From Ruminiclostridium cellulolyticum H10 (lineage in GTDB: Bacteria; Bacillota; Clostridia; Acetivibrionales; DSM-1351), in the NCBI RefSeq assembly GCF_000022065.1, contig NC_011898.1:823501-887500 (forward strand): a stretch of 64,000 bases of DNA. The letters are read 5' to 3'. A program made the translations under genes and the position numbers. The notes under the pieces were generated by a model that worked only from the letters and a program-made list of their open reading frames with translations, did no database searches and was not told the DNA's origin. Positions 31,512-40,710 of this stretch are shown here, piece after piece (position 1 is the first letter of the stretch; each line of letters opens with the position of its first letter).

Positions 31512-33785
31512 TTGAATTTTAAAAAGTACGTCAGAAAAACAACGGCTTTTGCTACAGCAATGGCAGTTGTATCGTCAGTGTTTTTGGGCAGCAGTGTTTA
31601 TGCCGGCTCAACAACACCTCCTTTCAACTACGCAGAAGCATTTCAAAAATCACTGTATTTTTATGATGCTGAAAAATGCGGTCCCGGTGTTACAGGCGGA
31701 AAGCTTGAATGGAGAGGTGACTGCCATGTCGAAGATTGTGAGCTTCCATTGATTCCTATGAAGGATTATGTTGGAACTAATATGTCACAGGCTTTTATTG
31801 ATAAAAACAAGGCATTTCTTGATCCGGATGGAAATGGAAGTTTAGATTTACACGGGGGATTCCATGATGCAGGAGACCATGTTAAATTCGGATTACCTCA
31901 GGGTTATACCATTTCTACACTCGGATGGGGATTTTATGAGTTTAAGGATTCCTTTACACAAATTAATGAAGAAGATCATATAAGAGATATTCTCAAGTGG
32001 GGAAATGACTATTTTCTCCGTTCAACATTTATGGATAACAAGGGAGAGGTAGTTGCATTTTGTTTCCAGGTCGGCGATGGTACTGTGGATCATGCATGGT
32101 GGCAACCGCCTGAGCTTAATAAAAAGTCAGAAGTACCAAGACCTGCATTCTTTGCTACATCTGAAACACCTGCTAGTGACCAATGCGGAGAAGCGGCGGC
32201 TTCACTAGCAATAAACTACCTTAATTTCAAGGATTCCGATCCAGCGTATGCTAAGAAATGCTTGGACACAGCGAAGGCTTTATACAGATTTGCCGTAAAA
32301 AACCGTGGTCTGGGTGATTCAGGAGGTTTCTACGGTTCTGCATATGATGAGGATGAACTGTCATGGGCAGCTGTGTGGCTGAACATTGCAACAGGAGAAC
32401 AATCATATATAAATGATATTACTGCTATTTCTGACGGCAAATATACCGGCTATATGGGCAAGATTATAAAATCCACACAAGATAACTGGCAGAATATATG
32501 GGTACATTCATGGGATGTAGTGTGGGGAGGAGTTTTCGCAAAGCTGGCTCCAATAACAAATGATCCTATGCATTGGTATTTATTCAGGTGGAACCTTGAA
32601 TACTGGTCGGGAATACCTCATGAAAATCCTACCGATCAAACATTTATGGCTGCGACTCCCGGCGGATTCAAGGTTGTAAACACATGGGGGTCTGCAAGAT
32701 ATAATGCGGCAGCTCAACTATGTGCAGTTGTGTATACAAAATATACAGATAATATGGATGTTACGGAATGGGCTAAGTCCCAGATGGATTACATACTGGG
32801 CGATAATCCTATGAAGAGAAGCTATGAGGTTGGATTCTCAGAAATCTCTGCAAAGCATCCTCATCACCGTGCAGCACACGGGTCAAAAACTCTCAGTATG
32901 AATGATCCGCTTGAACACAGACATACATTATGGGGAGCTTTGGTGGGAGGCCCTGATGCTACGGATAATCATAATGATGAAACTACAGACTTTGTATCCA
33001 ACGAGGTTGCAGTAGATTACAACGCAGGCTTTGTGGGTGCACTTGCCGGGTTGTACAAATACTACGGAGAAGGCATGAAACCATTGGAGAATTTCCCTCC
33101 AAAGGAACCGGCTGCTGATGATTTTTATGCAGAATCAAAACTTGAACAGGAAAATACCGAAAGAACTCAGGTAACTGTTAGAATTCATAACGAAACCAGC
33201 AGACCACCTGAGTTTGTAGATGAGTTAAAAGCTAGATATTTCTTCGACATTTCCGAAATGCTTGCTGCAGGCCAAACCATTGATGACTTAACCGTTGCGG
33301 TTATGTATGACGAAGGTAAAGCCAGCGATGGCAAGGAAACAGCAATCAATGGGCCATTTGCCTGGGATGCTGAAAAGGGGATATATTACGTTGAAATAGA
33401 TTGGACAGGAAATGCCTTCTATGGAGACAAAGAATTCCACTTCGGACTGGTTGAAGGTTTAGACTCCAATTGGAAATCCCACTGGGATCCAACCAATGAC
33501 TGGAGCAGAAAAAATATAGAAAAAGAATATTCTATAAATCAGAATATTTCTGTATATAGGGGGGATGTAAAAGTGTATGGAAATGAACCGCCAAAAGGCA
33601 ATGTAGGAACCAAACTGGGAGATTTAAACGGTGATGGAAGCGTAGATGCTCTCGATTACGCAATAATGAAAAAATATATTCTATTACCAACAGGAGAGGT
33701 TGACCTCAACACATGGGATATGAATCAAGACGGTGAAATCAATGCTCTTGACCTTGCTTTATTAAAGAAGACTCTACTTGGTTAA
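31512..33785 (+). CDS. cel9J: Cellulase, GH9-CBM3c-dockerin
   Basis: 757 aa starting at TTG behind AAGGGGG. Signal peptide (to VYA, residue 31), GH9 about 35-530 with extra acidic insert after the first strand (DCHVEDCELPLIPMKDYVG) shared with the satellite GH9 at 56833. Catalytic features are [28 protein letters not shown] and VSNEVAVDYNAGFVG. CBM3c about 540-680 (ARYFFDISEMLAAGQTIDDL), dockerin (DLNGDGSVDALD, DMNQDGEINALD). The spacer to man5K is only 37 nt with no hairpin, so these two should be produced from one processed fragment. Confidence 0.96.
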   Translation: MNFKKYVRKTTAFATAMAVVSSVFLGSSVYAGSTTPPFNYAEAFQKSLYFYDAEKCGPGVTGGKLEWRGDCHVEDCELPLIPMKDYVGTNMSQAFIDKNKAFLDPDGNGSLDLHGGFHDAGDHVKFGLPQGYTISTLGWGFYEFKDSFTQINEEDHIRDILKWGNDYFLRSTFMDNKGEVVAFCFQVGDGTVDHAWWQPPELNKKSEVPRPAFFATSETPASDQCGEAAASLAINYLNFKDSDPAYAKKCLDTAKALYRFAVKNRGLGDSGGFYGSAYDEDELSWAAVWLNIATGEQSYINDITAISDGKYTGYMGKIIKSTQDNWQNIWVHSWDVVWGGVFAKLAPITNDPMHWYLFRWNLEYWSGIPHENPTDQTFMAATPGGFKVVNTWGSARYNAAAQLCAVVYTKYTDNMDVTEWAKSQMDYILGDNPMKRSYEVGFSEISAKHPHHRAAHGSKTLSMNDPLEHRHTLWGALVGGPDATDNHNDETTDFVSNEVAVDYNAGFVGALAGLYKYYGEGMKPLENFPPKEPAADDFYAESKLEQENTERTQVTVRIHNETSRPPEFVDELKARYFFDISEMLAAGQTIDDLTVAVMYDEGKASDGKETAINGPFAWDAEKGIYYVEIDWTGNAFYGDKEFHFGLVEGLDSNWKSHWDPTNDWSRKNIEKEYSINQNISVYRGDVKVYGNEPPKGNVGTKLGDLNGDGSVDALDYAIMKKYILLPTGEVDLNTWDMNQDGEINALDLALLKKTLLG

Positions 33786-33822
33786 TACAGCCTGTTAATT
33801 CGAAAAGTAAGGAGGATTTGCT

Positions 33823-35097
33823 ATGAAAAAAATTGCTAGTTTGGTACTCACAACAGCAATGGTATTCCTTGCAGCATTGCCGCTGCCAGCTTCGGCTGCG
33901 ACTACATACAAACTTGGTGATGTTGACAATGATACTCTAATTTCTGCCATTGATTTAGCAGCTGTACAGCAGCACATACTTGGAAAAAAAACCTTGACGG
34001 GTGAGGCCTTTAAAGCAGCTGATGTAAATGCTAACGGAGAAATTGAAGCATTGGATTTAGCCGAACTAAAACAGTTTCTTCTCGGTAGGATTACTAAGTT
34101 CTCCGGAGAAGGACAACAACAACCATCTGGAGTCGGAATAACTTGGATGGACGGTAATACACTGTACCCGGTTGGAGTTAACTATGCATGGTACAACTGG
34201 TCGTATGAGTTTTCAGATAACAACTGGAATTCCAACTTTACGAGAATCAAGAGTGATTTGGACACAATGTCCTCAAAGGGAATTAATTCTCTGAGATGGT
34301 GGGTATTCCCGGACCTTGCCTATGGTCCGCTATGGTCAGGCCCAAATGAAGGAAGCCTTTGTACAGGACTTCCTGAAAAATGGGTTGACCATATGAAGGA
34401 AACTTGTGATTATGCGTATTCAAAGGGTATAAAAATCTACTGGACTATAACAAGCTTTGACTGTGCAAGAGCAGATGATTCTGTTGACCATGATGATATC
34501 ATTGATAATCCTATAGTACTTCAAAGCTTCCTTGACAATGCTATGAAGCCAATACTGCAAACATTGGGCGAACATCCGGGAGTATTGGGATGGGATATTA
34601 TTAATGAACCTGAATGGATCATAAAAAAAGAAGACAACGGTGAACCAAACAATAAGGGAGAAATCTTCCCACTTGCTGCAATGAGAAACTACATAAAAAC
34701 TACATGTGATTTTATACACCAATATGCAAAGCAGCCTGTAAGCTTCGGGAGTGCAAATATGAAGTGGCTTGGTGCACAGTATGATTTATGGGACGGATTG
34801 GGACTTGATTTCTACGATTTCCACTGGTATGACTGGGCTACTCCGTATTTTAACCCTGTTACAACTCCAGCTTCAAGTCTGAAGTTGGACAAACCTGTAA
34901 TAATCGGTGAAATGATGCCTGATACCCAAAGTTCTTCACTAAAAATGACACACAAGCAGGTACTGGATGCCATATATAAAAACGGTTATGCCGGATATAT
35001 GCTCTGGTCATGGAACGATGGAGCTTTTGACTGCAAACCTTACGTTGGAAACAACTTTATTGATTTTGCCGCAGAGCATCCTGACGTAGTCAGATAA
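33823..35097 (+). CDS. man5K: Beta-mannanase, N-terminal dockerin then GH5
   Basis: 424 aa: signal peptide (1-25), dockerin at the N-terminus (about 28-92: DVDNDTLISAIDLAA, DVNANGEIEALDLAE) and a GH5 barrel (about 105-424). The acid/base Glu is in GWDIINEPEW and the nucleophile in VIIGEMMPD; WVFPDLAYGPLWSG and the DFYDFHWYDWATPYF segment are typical of the mannanase subgroup. The N-terminal dockerin is unusual: every other dockerin in the window is C-terminal. It shows Ser and Glu where Asp or similar residues stand before A-I/L-D in the other repeats. AAGGAGG precedes the ATG. Mannanase activity is the known property of this enzyme. Confidence 0.95.
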   Translation: MKKIASLVLTTAMVFLAALPLPASAATTYKLGDVDNDTLISAIDLAAVQQHILGKKTLTGEAFKAADVNANGEIEALDLAELKQFLLGRITKFSGEGQQQPSGVGITWMDGNTLYPVGVNYAWYNWSYEFSDNNWNSNFTRIKSDLDTMSSKGINSLRWWVFPDLAYGPLWSGPNEGSLCTGLPEKWVDHMKETCDYAYSKGIKIYWTITSFDCARADDSVDHDDIIDNPIVLQSFLDNAMKPILQTLGEHPGVLGWDIINEPEWIIKKEDNGEPNNKGEIFPLAAMRNYIKTTCDFIHQYAKQPVSFGSANMKWLGAQYDLWDGLGLDFYDFHWYDWATPYFNPVTTPASSLKLDKPVIIGEMMPDTQSSSLKMTHKQVLDAIYKNGYAGYMLWSWNDGAFDCKPYVGNNFIDFAAEHPDVVR

Positions 35098-35121
35098 ATA
35101 ATTTATTACAGTGTATTTGAC

Positions 35122-35160
35122 CTGTCCGTTAAAAACGGTTCTTTAAGTCGGACAGAAATT
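35122..35160 (+). promoter_or_regulatory. man5K-cel9M intergenic stem-loop, terminator-like
   Basis: CTGTCCG (35122-35128) / CGGACAG (35149-35155) with an inner CCGTT..AACGG alternative, followed by AAATTTTT. Because a T tract follows, partial termination is possible here, unlike the other spacers. Confidence 0.6.
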
Positions 35161-35186
35161 TTTAAATAAAAAAGGGAGGGATAGTT

Positions 35187-36767
35187 TTGAAAAGTAAATT
35201 GATAAAATTAAGTGCAATAATAATTTCCGGAGTTATGTTAACTACTTCATTTGTTAACACAGGTACTGCATTTGCCGCAGGAACACATGATTATTCAACT
35301 GCTTTAAAGGACTCAATAATTTTTTTCGATGCAAACAAATGTGGTCCTCAAGCAGGAGAAAATAATGTATTTGATTGGAGAGGTGCGTGTCATACAACTG
35401 ACGGAAGCGATGTAGGTGTTGATTTAACAGGCGGCTATCATGATGCGGGAGATCATGTGAAGTTTGGTCTGCCTCAAGGTTATTCAGCAGCAATTTTAGG
35501 TTGGTCATTGTACGAATTCAAGGAATCCTTTGATGCAACCGGAAATACTACAAAAATGTTGCAACAGCTGAAATATTTTACAGACTATTTCCTTAAATCA
35601 CATCCTAACTCAACCACGTTCTACTACCAGGTTGGAGAGGGAAATGCCGATCATACTTATTGGGGTGCACCCGAGGAGCAAACAGGTCAAAGACCTTCAT
35701 TATACAAGGCTGACCCAAGCTCTCCTGCATCCGATATTCTGAGTGAAACATCTGCTGCTCTTACTCTGATGTATTTAAATTACAAAAATATTGATTCTGC
35801 TTATGCGACAAAGTGCCTCAATGCAGCAAAAGAACTGTATGCAATGGGTAAGGCAAATCAAGGTGTAGGCAACGGTCAGTCCTTTTATCAGGCTACCAGC
35901 TTTGGCGATGACTTGGCTTGGGCCGCTACATGGTTGTACACAGCAACAAATGACAGTACTTACATAACTGATGCTGAACAATTCATAACATTGGGCAATA
36001 CAATGAATGAGAACAAGATGCAGGATAAATGGACCATGTGCTGGGATGACATGTATGTTCCGGCTGCTTTGAGATTGGCTCAGATTACGGGAAAGCAGAT
36101 ATACAAGGATGCAATAGAATTTAATTTCAACTACTGGAAAACTCAAGTAACAACTACTCCGGGAGGCTTAAAGTGGCTTTCGAACTGGGGTGTTCTGAGA
36201 TATGCAGCAGCGGAATCCATGGTTATGCTGGTTTACTGCAAGCAAAATCCTGATCAATCTCTTTTAGATTTAGCTAAAAAGCAGGTAGACTATATCCTAG
36301 GAGATAATCCTGCCAATATGTCCTATATTATTGGTTATGGAAGTAATTGGTGCATTCATCCTCATCACAGGGCAGCAAACGGCTACACTTATGCTAATGG
36401 AGATAATGCCAAGCCGGCAAAGCACTTATTAACAGGTGCACTGGTGGGGGGACCTGATCAGAATGACAAATTTCTTGACGATGCAAACCAGTATCAGTAT
36501 ACAGAGGTAGCCCTTGACTACAATGCGGGTCTTGTGGGTGTACTTGCAGGTGCCATTAAGTTCTTTGGAGGTACGATTGTTAATCCTCCTGTAAAAAAAG
36601 GTGATCTTAATAATGATACATTTATAGATGCTATAGACCTTGCACTTTGCAAAAACTATATTCTTACTCAAAACGGAAATATTGATAAAAATAATGCAGA
36701 TATGAATGGCGACGGTTCCATAGATGCCATCGACTTTTCTCTTTTAAAGAAGGCTATCTTAGGTTAA
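35187..36767 (+). CDS. cel9M: Endoglucanase, GH9-dockerin (no CBM)
   Basis: 526 aa starting at TTG with GGGAGGG upstream. Signal peptide to FAAG (about residue 31), GH9 about 33-455 ([40 protein letters not shown]), then the dockerin directly (DLNNDTFIDAIDLALC, DMNGDGSIDAID). It lacks the CBM3c of its neighbours, giving the simplest GH9 theme; such enzymes act best on soluble or amorphous cellulose. The stop codon overlaps by a few bases the open frame of a fossil half-dockerin described separately. Confidence 0.96.
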   Translation: MKSKLIKLSAIIISGVMLTTSFVNTGTAFAAGTHDYSTALKDSIIFFDANKCGPQAGENNVFDWRGACHTTDGSDVGVDLTGGYHDAGDHVKFGLPQGYSAAILGWSLYEFKESFDATGNTTKMLQQLKYFTDYFLKSHPNSTTFYYQVGEGNADHTYWGAPEEQTGQRPSLYKADPSSPASDILSETSAALTLMYLNYKNIDSAYATKCLNAAKELYAMGKANQGVGNGQSFYQATSFGDDLAWAATWLYTATNDSTYITDAEQFITLGNTMNENKMQDKWTMCWDDMYVPAALRLAQITGKQIYKDAIEFNFNYWKTQVTTTPGGLKWLSNWGVLRYAAAESMVMLVYCKQNPDQSLLDLAKKQVDYILGDNPANMSYIIGYGSNWCIHPHHRAANGYTYANGDNAKPAKHLLTGALVGGPDQNDKFLDDANQYQYTEVALDYNAGLVGVLAGAIKFFGGTIVNPPVKKGDLNNDTFIDAIDLALCKNYILTQNGNIDKNNADMNGDGSIDAIDFSLLKKAILG

Positions 36768-36900
36768 TATCAATGACTTCCCGGTGGAAGATGATCTTGG
36801 GGCGGCTGATGTCAACGGAGGTAAGAGTATTGATGCGTTGGACTATGCAGCAGTAAAGAGCTATTTGCTGCTGCTAATAGCTGAGTTCCCCGGAAGGTAA
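36763..36900 (+). pseudogene. Relic of a dockerin (second repeat) between cel9M and rgl11Y
   Basis: In the +1-offset frame after cel9M the DNA encodes INDFPVEDDLGA then ADVNGGKSIDALDYAAVKSY, then LLLLIAEFPGR and a TAA. This is the end of a first dockerin repeat plus a full second repeat with the DALD recognition motif and the usual FPG-type tail, but no start, no ribosome-binding site and no catalytic domain. The Ca-loop has Gly where Asp is expected at position 5. It looks like the 3' stump of a deleted cellulosomal gene, fused by deletion to the end of cel9M. Confidence 0.8.
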
Positions 36901-36933
36901 TTTCAGGCAGTTTTAGTAAAAGGAGGGAAAAGT

Positions 36934-38964
36934 GTGCGAAAGAAAATCTTCATGTTACTGCTTGCTCTTTTGCAAGTAGCACTTTTGACTATACCTCAAC
37001 AACTTGTTACGGCAGCATCGGCACGCCAGATGGAGTATCTTGACCGGGGAATCGTTGCGGTTAAAGTAAGCAATGGAGTATTCGTAAGCTGGAGAATGCT
37101 AGGAACAGATTCAACCAGTATCGCCTTCAATCTCTACCGTGACGGGAAAAAGGTTAATACCACTCCAATTACCTCTGGTACAAATTATGTCGATACAACA
37201 GGAACAGCCAGCTCAACATACTATGTTTGTCCTGTAAAGGATGGTGTTGAGCTGGCAAAATCCGAATCGACAGCAGTATGGGGGCAAAATTATTTATCCC
37301 TGCCTCTTCAAATACCCGCAGGAGGAACAACAAAAAGCGGTGAATATTACACATACTCTGCAAATGATTGTTCTGTGGGTGATCTCGATGGGGATGGCCA
37401 GTATGAGATAATCCTTAAATGGGACCCGTCTAATGCAAAAGACAACTCACAGAGCGGGTATACAGGGAATGTATACCTTGATGCATACAAACTAAATGGT
37501 AAGTTTTTGTGGAGAATTGATCTTGGAAGAAATATCCGTGCAGGTGCTCACTATACGCAATTTATGGTTTATGATCTGGATGGCGATGGAAAAGCGGAGG
37601 TGGCCTGCAAGACCGCTGATGGGACAAAAGACGGGATAGGAAAAGTAATCGGGAACGCAAATGCAGACTATACAAATTCTAATGGCTACATTTTATCCGG
37701 CCCCGAGTACCTGACCATTTTTAATGGAGAGACAGGAGCGGCACTTACTACTACCGACTATGATCCTCCAAGAGGCACTGTAAGTTCCTGGGGAGACAGT
37801 TACGGGAACCGTGTAGACCGTTTCTTGGCTTGTATTGCCTACCTTGACGGTGTCCATCCAAGTCTTGTCATGTGCAGAGGCTATTATACAAGAGCAGTTC
37901 TTGCAGCCTATAACTGGAGAGATGGCAAGCTTACAAAAGTATGGACCTTTGACAGTAAAGATAGTGGAAATTCTGCATATGAGGGACAGGGGAACCACAA
38001 TCTTAGTGTAGGGGATGTTGATAGCGACGGAATGGATGAGATTGTTTACGGAGCTTGTGCAATAGACCATAACGGGAGAGGCCTGTATACTACAAAGCTC
38101 AATCACGGAGATGCAATGCACTTGTCTGATATGGATCCGGGCAGACCAGGACTTGAAGTCTGGCAGTGTCATGAAACTGGCTCCAATGCATCTTCCGGTG
38201 AGTACCGTGATGCAAGAACAGGACAACTAATATGGGGACTTGCAGGTACATCAGACACCGGAAGGGGACTTGCACTTGATATAGATCCCCGATACAAGGG
38301 TTTTGAAATGTGGTCATCAAGCAGTGACGGAGTATACAATGTAAACGGTACAAAGGTGTCAACCACAAAGCCCTCTATGAATTTCGGAGTTTGGTGGGAT
38401 GGGGATTTAAACCGTGAACTTTTGGATGGAACTAAGCTCGACAAATGGGATTATGTCAATAGTACTCCCATGAGACTGCTTACTCCTGCTGATTGTGCTT
38501 CAAACAACTCAACAAAAGCAAATCCTTGCCTTAGTGCGGACATTTTAGGAGATTGGCGAGAGGAAGTTATTTGGAGGACTACGGATAATAAGTACCTGCG
38601 TATTTATACAACAACTGCAGTTACGAGCAACAGAATTTATACCTTAATGCACGATCCCCTGTACAGACTTAGTATTGCTTGGCAGAATGTGGCGTACAAT
38701 CAGCCTCCGCATACAGGATTTTATCTTGGTGATGGTATGAGTCAGGCACCAACACCTAATATTTATATTGCAAAGCCTGCTTCCTCGTTTTTACCCGGTG
38801 ACGTAAACAATGACGGATCTGTTGATGCCTTGGATTTTGCCATTGTTAAAAAATACCTATTAGGTCAATCAACAGAGTTAGATACCGGTAAAGCAGACAT
38901 GAATTCAGACGGGGACATCAATGCACTAGACTTGGCATTACTAAAAGCAAGTTTGCTTTCGTAG
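36934..38964 (+). CDS. rgl11Y: Rhamnogalacturonan lyase, PL11, with dockerin
   Basis: 676 aa from a GTG with AGGAGGG upstream. Signal peptide (1-27), PL11 eight-bladed beta-propeller (about 30-610) with the repeated calcium-binding DLDGDGQYE, DLDGDGKAEVACKTADG and DVDSDGMDEIVYG motifs, then a dockerin (DVNNDGSVDALD, DMNSDGDINALD). PL11 enzymes cleave rhamnogalacturonan I by beta-elimination. It is the only pectin-active gene of the operon, extending its reach from cellulose and mannan to the pectin backbone. The two Ca-binding systems in one protein (propeller and dockerin) should not be confused. Confidence 0.96.
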   Translation: MRKKIFMLLLALLQVALLTIPQQLVTAASARQMEYLDRGIVAVKVSNGVFVSWRMLGTDSTSIAFNLYRDGKKVNTTPITSGTNYVDTTGTASSTYYVCPVKDGVELAKSESTAVWGQNYLSLPLQIPAGGTTKSGEYYTYSANDCSVGDLDGDGQYEIILKWDPSNAKDNSQSGYTGNVYLDAYKLNGKFLWRIDLGRNIRAGAHYTQFMVYDLDGDGKAEVACKTADGTKDGIGKVIGNANADYTNSNGYILSGPEYLTIFNGETGAALTTTDYDPPRGTVSSWGDSYGNRVDRFLACIAYLDGVHPSLVMCRGYYTRAVLAAYNWRDGKLTKVWTFDSKDSGNSAYEGQGNHNLSVGDVDSDGMDEIVYGACAIDHNGRGLYTTKLNHGDAMHLSDMDPGRPGLEVWQCHETGSNASSGEYRDARTGQLIWGLAGTSDTGRGLALDIDPRYKGFEMWSSSSDGVYNVNGTKVSTTKPSMNFGVWWDGDLNRELLDGTKLDKWDYVNSTPMRLLTPADCASNNSTKANPCLSADILGDWREEVIWRTTDNKYLRIYTTTAVTSNRIYTLMHDPLYRLSIAWQNVAYNQPPHTGFYLGDGMSQAPTPNIYIAKPASSFLPGDVNNDGSVDALDFAIVKKYLLGQSTELDTGKADMNSDGDINALDLALLKASLLS

Positions 38965-39003
38965 TGTTTAGGAAAGGTTATTAAACAAAAAGGAGAAGAA
39001 CCT

Positions 39004-40608
39004 ATGAAAAAAAGAATAGTTTCAATGCTTATGGCATTGGCGATAACTTCAACTATGATATTGTCAAGCCATGGTCTTACTGCTGCAGCAGCAGTAGATA
39101 CAAATAATGATGACTGGCTTCATTGTGTAGGTGACAAGATATATGATATGAACGGGCGTGAAGTTTGGCTTACTGGTGCAAACTGGTTTGGTTTTAACTG
39201 CAGCGAGAATGTATTCCATGGTGCATGGTACGATGTTAAGAATATATTGACAAGCGTGGCAGACAGAGGAATAGGGTTACTGAGAGTACCAATTTCAACC
39301 GAGCTTTTATACAGCTGGATGACTGGTAAACCAAACAAGGTTTCCAGTGTTACAGCAAGTAACAATCCGCCGTATACGGTAGTAAACCCTGATTTTTATG
39401 ATCCTGCAACTGATGGACCTAAAAACAGTATGGAAATATTCGATATAATAATGAAGTATTGCAAAGAGTTGGGAATCAAGGTAATGATTGATGTTCACAG
39501 CCCTGATGCCAATAACTCCGGTCACATGTATCCGTTATGGTATGGTCTTGAAACGACAACAGCAGGTATGATTACTACAGACAAGTGGATAGACACATTG
39601 ACATGGCTTGCAGGCAAATATAAGAACGATGATACAATACTTGCCATAGACCTGAAAAATGAGCCTCATGGAAAAAGAGGATATACTAATGCGGCACCAA
39701 CTGATATGGCAAAATGGGATAACACTACAGATGAAAATAACTGGAAATATGCAGCTGAAAGGTGTTCAAAAGAAATATTGGCTGTAAATCCAAAATTGTT
39801 AATAATGATTGAAGGTATTGAGCAATACCCAAAAACTGAAAAGGGCTATACATTCGACACTCCTGATGTCTGGGGTGCTTCCGGTGACGCTGCTCCATGG
39901 CATGGCGGATGGTGGGGCGGAAATCTGAGAGGTGTGAAAGATTACCCTATTGATCTAGGCCCATTAAACAGTCAGATAGTATATTCACCACATGATTACG
40001 GTCCTTCTGTATATAATCAATCATGGTTTGACAAGGATTTCACAACACAAACCCTTCTTGATGATTACTGGTATGACACATGGGCATACATAGACGATCA
40101 AAAAATTGCTCCTCTTCTTATAGGTGAATGGGGAGGATTCATGGATGGTGCAAAGAACCAGAAGTGGATGACCTTATTAAGAGATTACATGATTAAGAAC
40201 CGTATCAACCATACCTTCTGGTGCTTAAATCCTAACTCAGGTGATACAGGCGGATTGATAGGAAACGACTGGTCAACATGGGATGAAGAAAAGTATGGAT
40301 TACTTAAGCCTGCATTGTGGCAGTCAGGCGGTAAGTTTATCGGACTTGACCATCAGATTCCTCTCGGTAAAAACGGAATGTCTCTAGGAGAGTACTACGG
40401 AGATGGACCAATTATCGTAGACCCTGAGCCGATTGTCGGAGATGTAAACGATGATGGAAATGTTGATGCATTGGATTTAGCTGTAATGAAGCAGTATATC
40501 CTAGGTGCAAACCCCAAAATAAGCTTAACGAATTCAGATATGAATTCAGACGGAGACATAAATGCCCTTGACTTTGCAATGTTAAAGGCAAAGGTTCTTG
40601 GTAAATAA
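39004..40608 (+). CDS. cel5N: Endoglucanase, GH5 with dockerin
   Basis: Last gene of the operon, 534 aa: signal peptide (1-30), GH5 barrel (about 35-455) and dockerin (DVNDDGNVDALD, DMNSDGDINALD). The acid/base Glu is in AIDLKNEPHG and the nucleophile Glu in LLIGEWGGF; IDVHSPD and YSPHDYGPS complete the GH5 signature. AAAAGGAG precedes the ATG and the gap to rgl11Y is 39 nt without a hairpin. A strong terminator follows the stop. The dockerin is very similar to that of Rgl11Y at DNA level, suggesting shuffling between neighbours. Confidence 0.95.
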   Translation: MKKRIVSMLMALAITSTMILSSHGLTAAAAVDTNNDDWLHCVGDKIYDMNGREVWLTGANWFGFNCSENVFHGAWYDVKNILTSVADRGIGLLRVPISTELLYSWMTGKPNKVSSVTASNNPPYTVVNPDFYDPATDGPKNSMEIFDIIMKYCKELGIKVMIDVHSPDANNSGHMYPLWYGLETTTAGMITTDKWIDTLTWLAGKYKNDDTILAIDLKNEPHGKRGYTNAAPTDMAKWDNTTDENNWKYAAERCSKEILAVNPKLLIMIEGIEQYPKTEKGYTFDTPDVWGASGDAAPWHGGWWGGNLRGVKDYPIDLGPLNSQIVYSPHDYGPSVYNQSWFDKDFTTQTLLDDYWYDTWAYIDDQKIAPLLIGEWGGFMDGAKNQKWMTLLRDYMIKNRINHTFWCLNPNSGDTGGLIGNDWSTWDEEKYGLLKPALWQSGGKFIGLDHQIPLGKNGMSLGEYYGDGPIIVDPEPIVGDVNDDGNVDALDLAVMKQYILGANPKISLTNSDMNSDGDINALDFAMLKAKVLGK

Positions 40609-40631
40609 TCAATATTCTACAAAATGATGAT

Positions 40632-40670
40632 AAAAGAGGCTGCCGAAACTTCAGGCAGTCCTCTTTTATA
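40632..40670 (+). terminator. Terminator of the cip-cel operon
   Basis: AAAAGAGGCTGCC / GGCAG-T-CCTCTTTT stem with a single bulge; the 3' arm supplies the T run. It lies between cel5N and the convergent lysR and may serve both. Confidence 0.85.
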
Positions 40671-40710
40671 AATTCAGCATTAAAAAATAACAGGTTAACC
40701 GTACATAGGT

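Noticed and set aside
37693..38226. 177-codon reverse frame inside rgl11Y
   Set aside because: Antisense to a PL11 domain with clear motifs; no ribosome-binding site or family resemblance.
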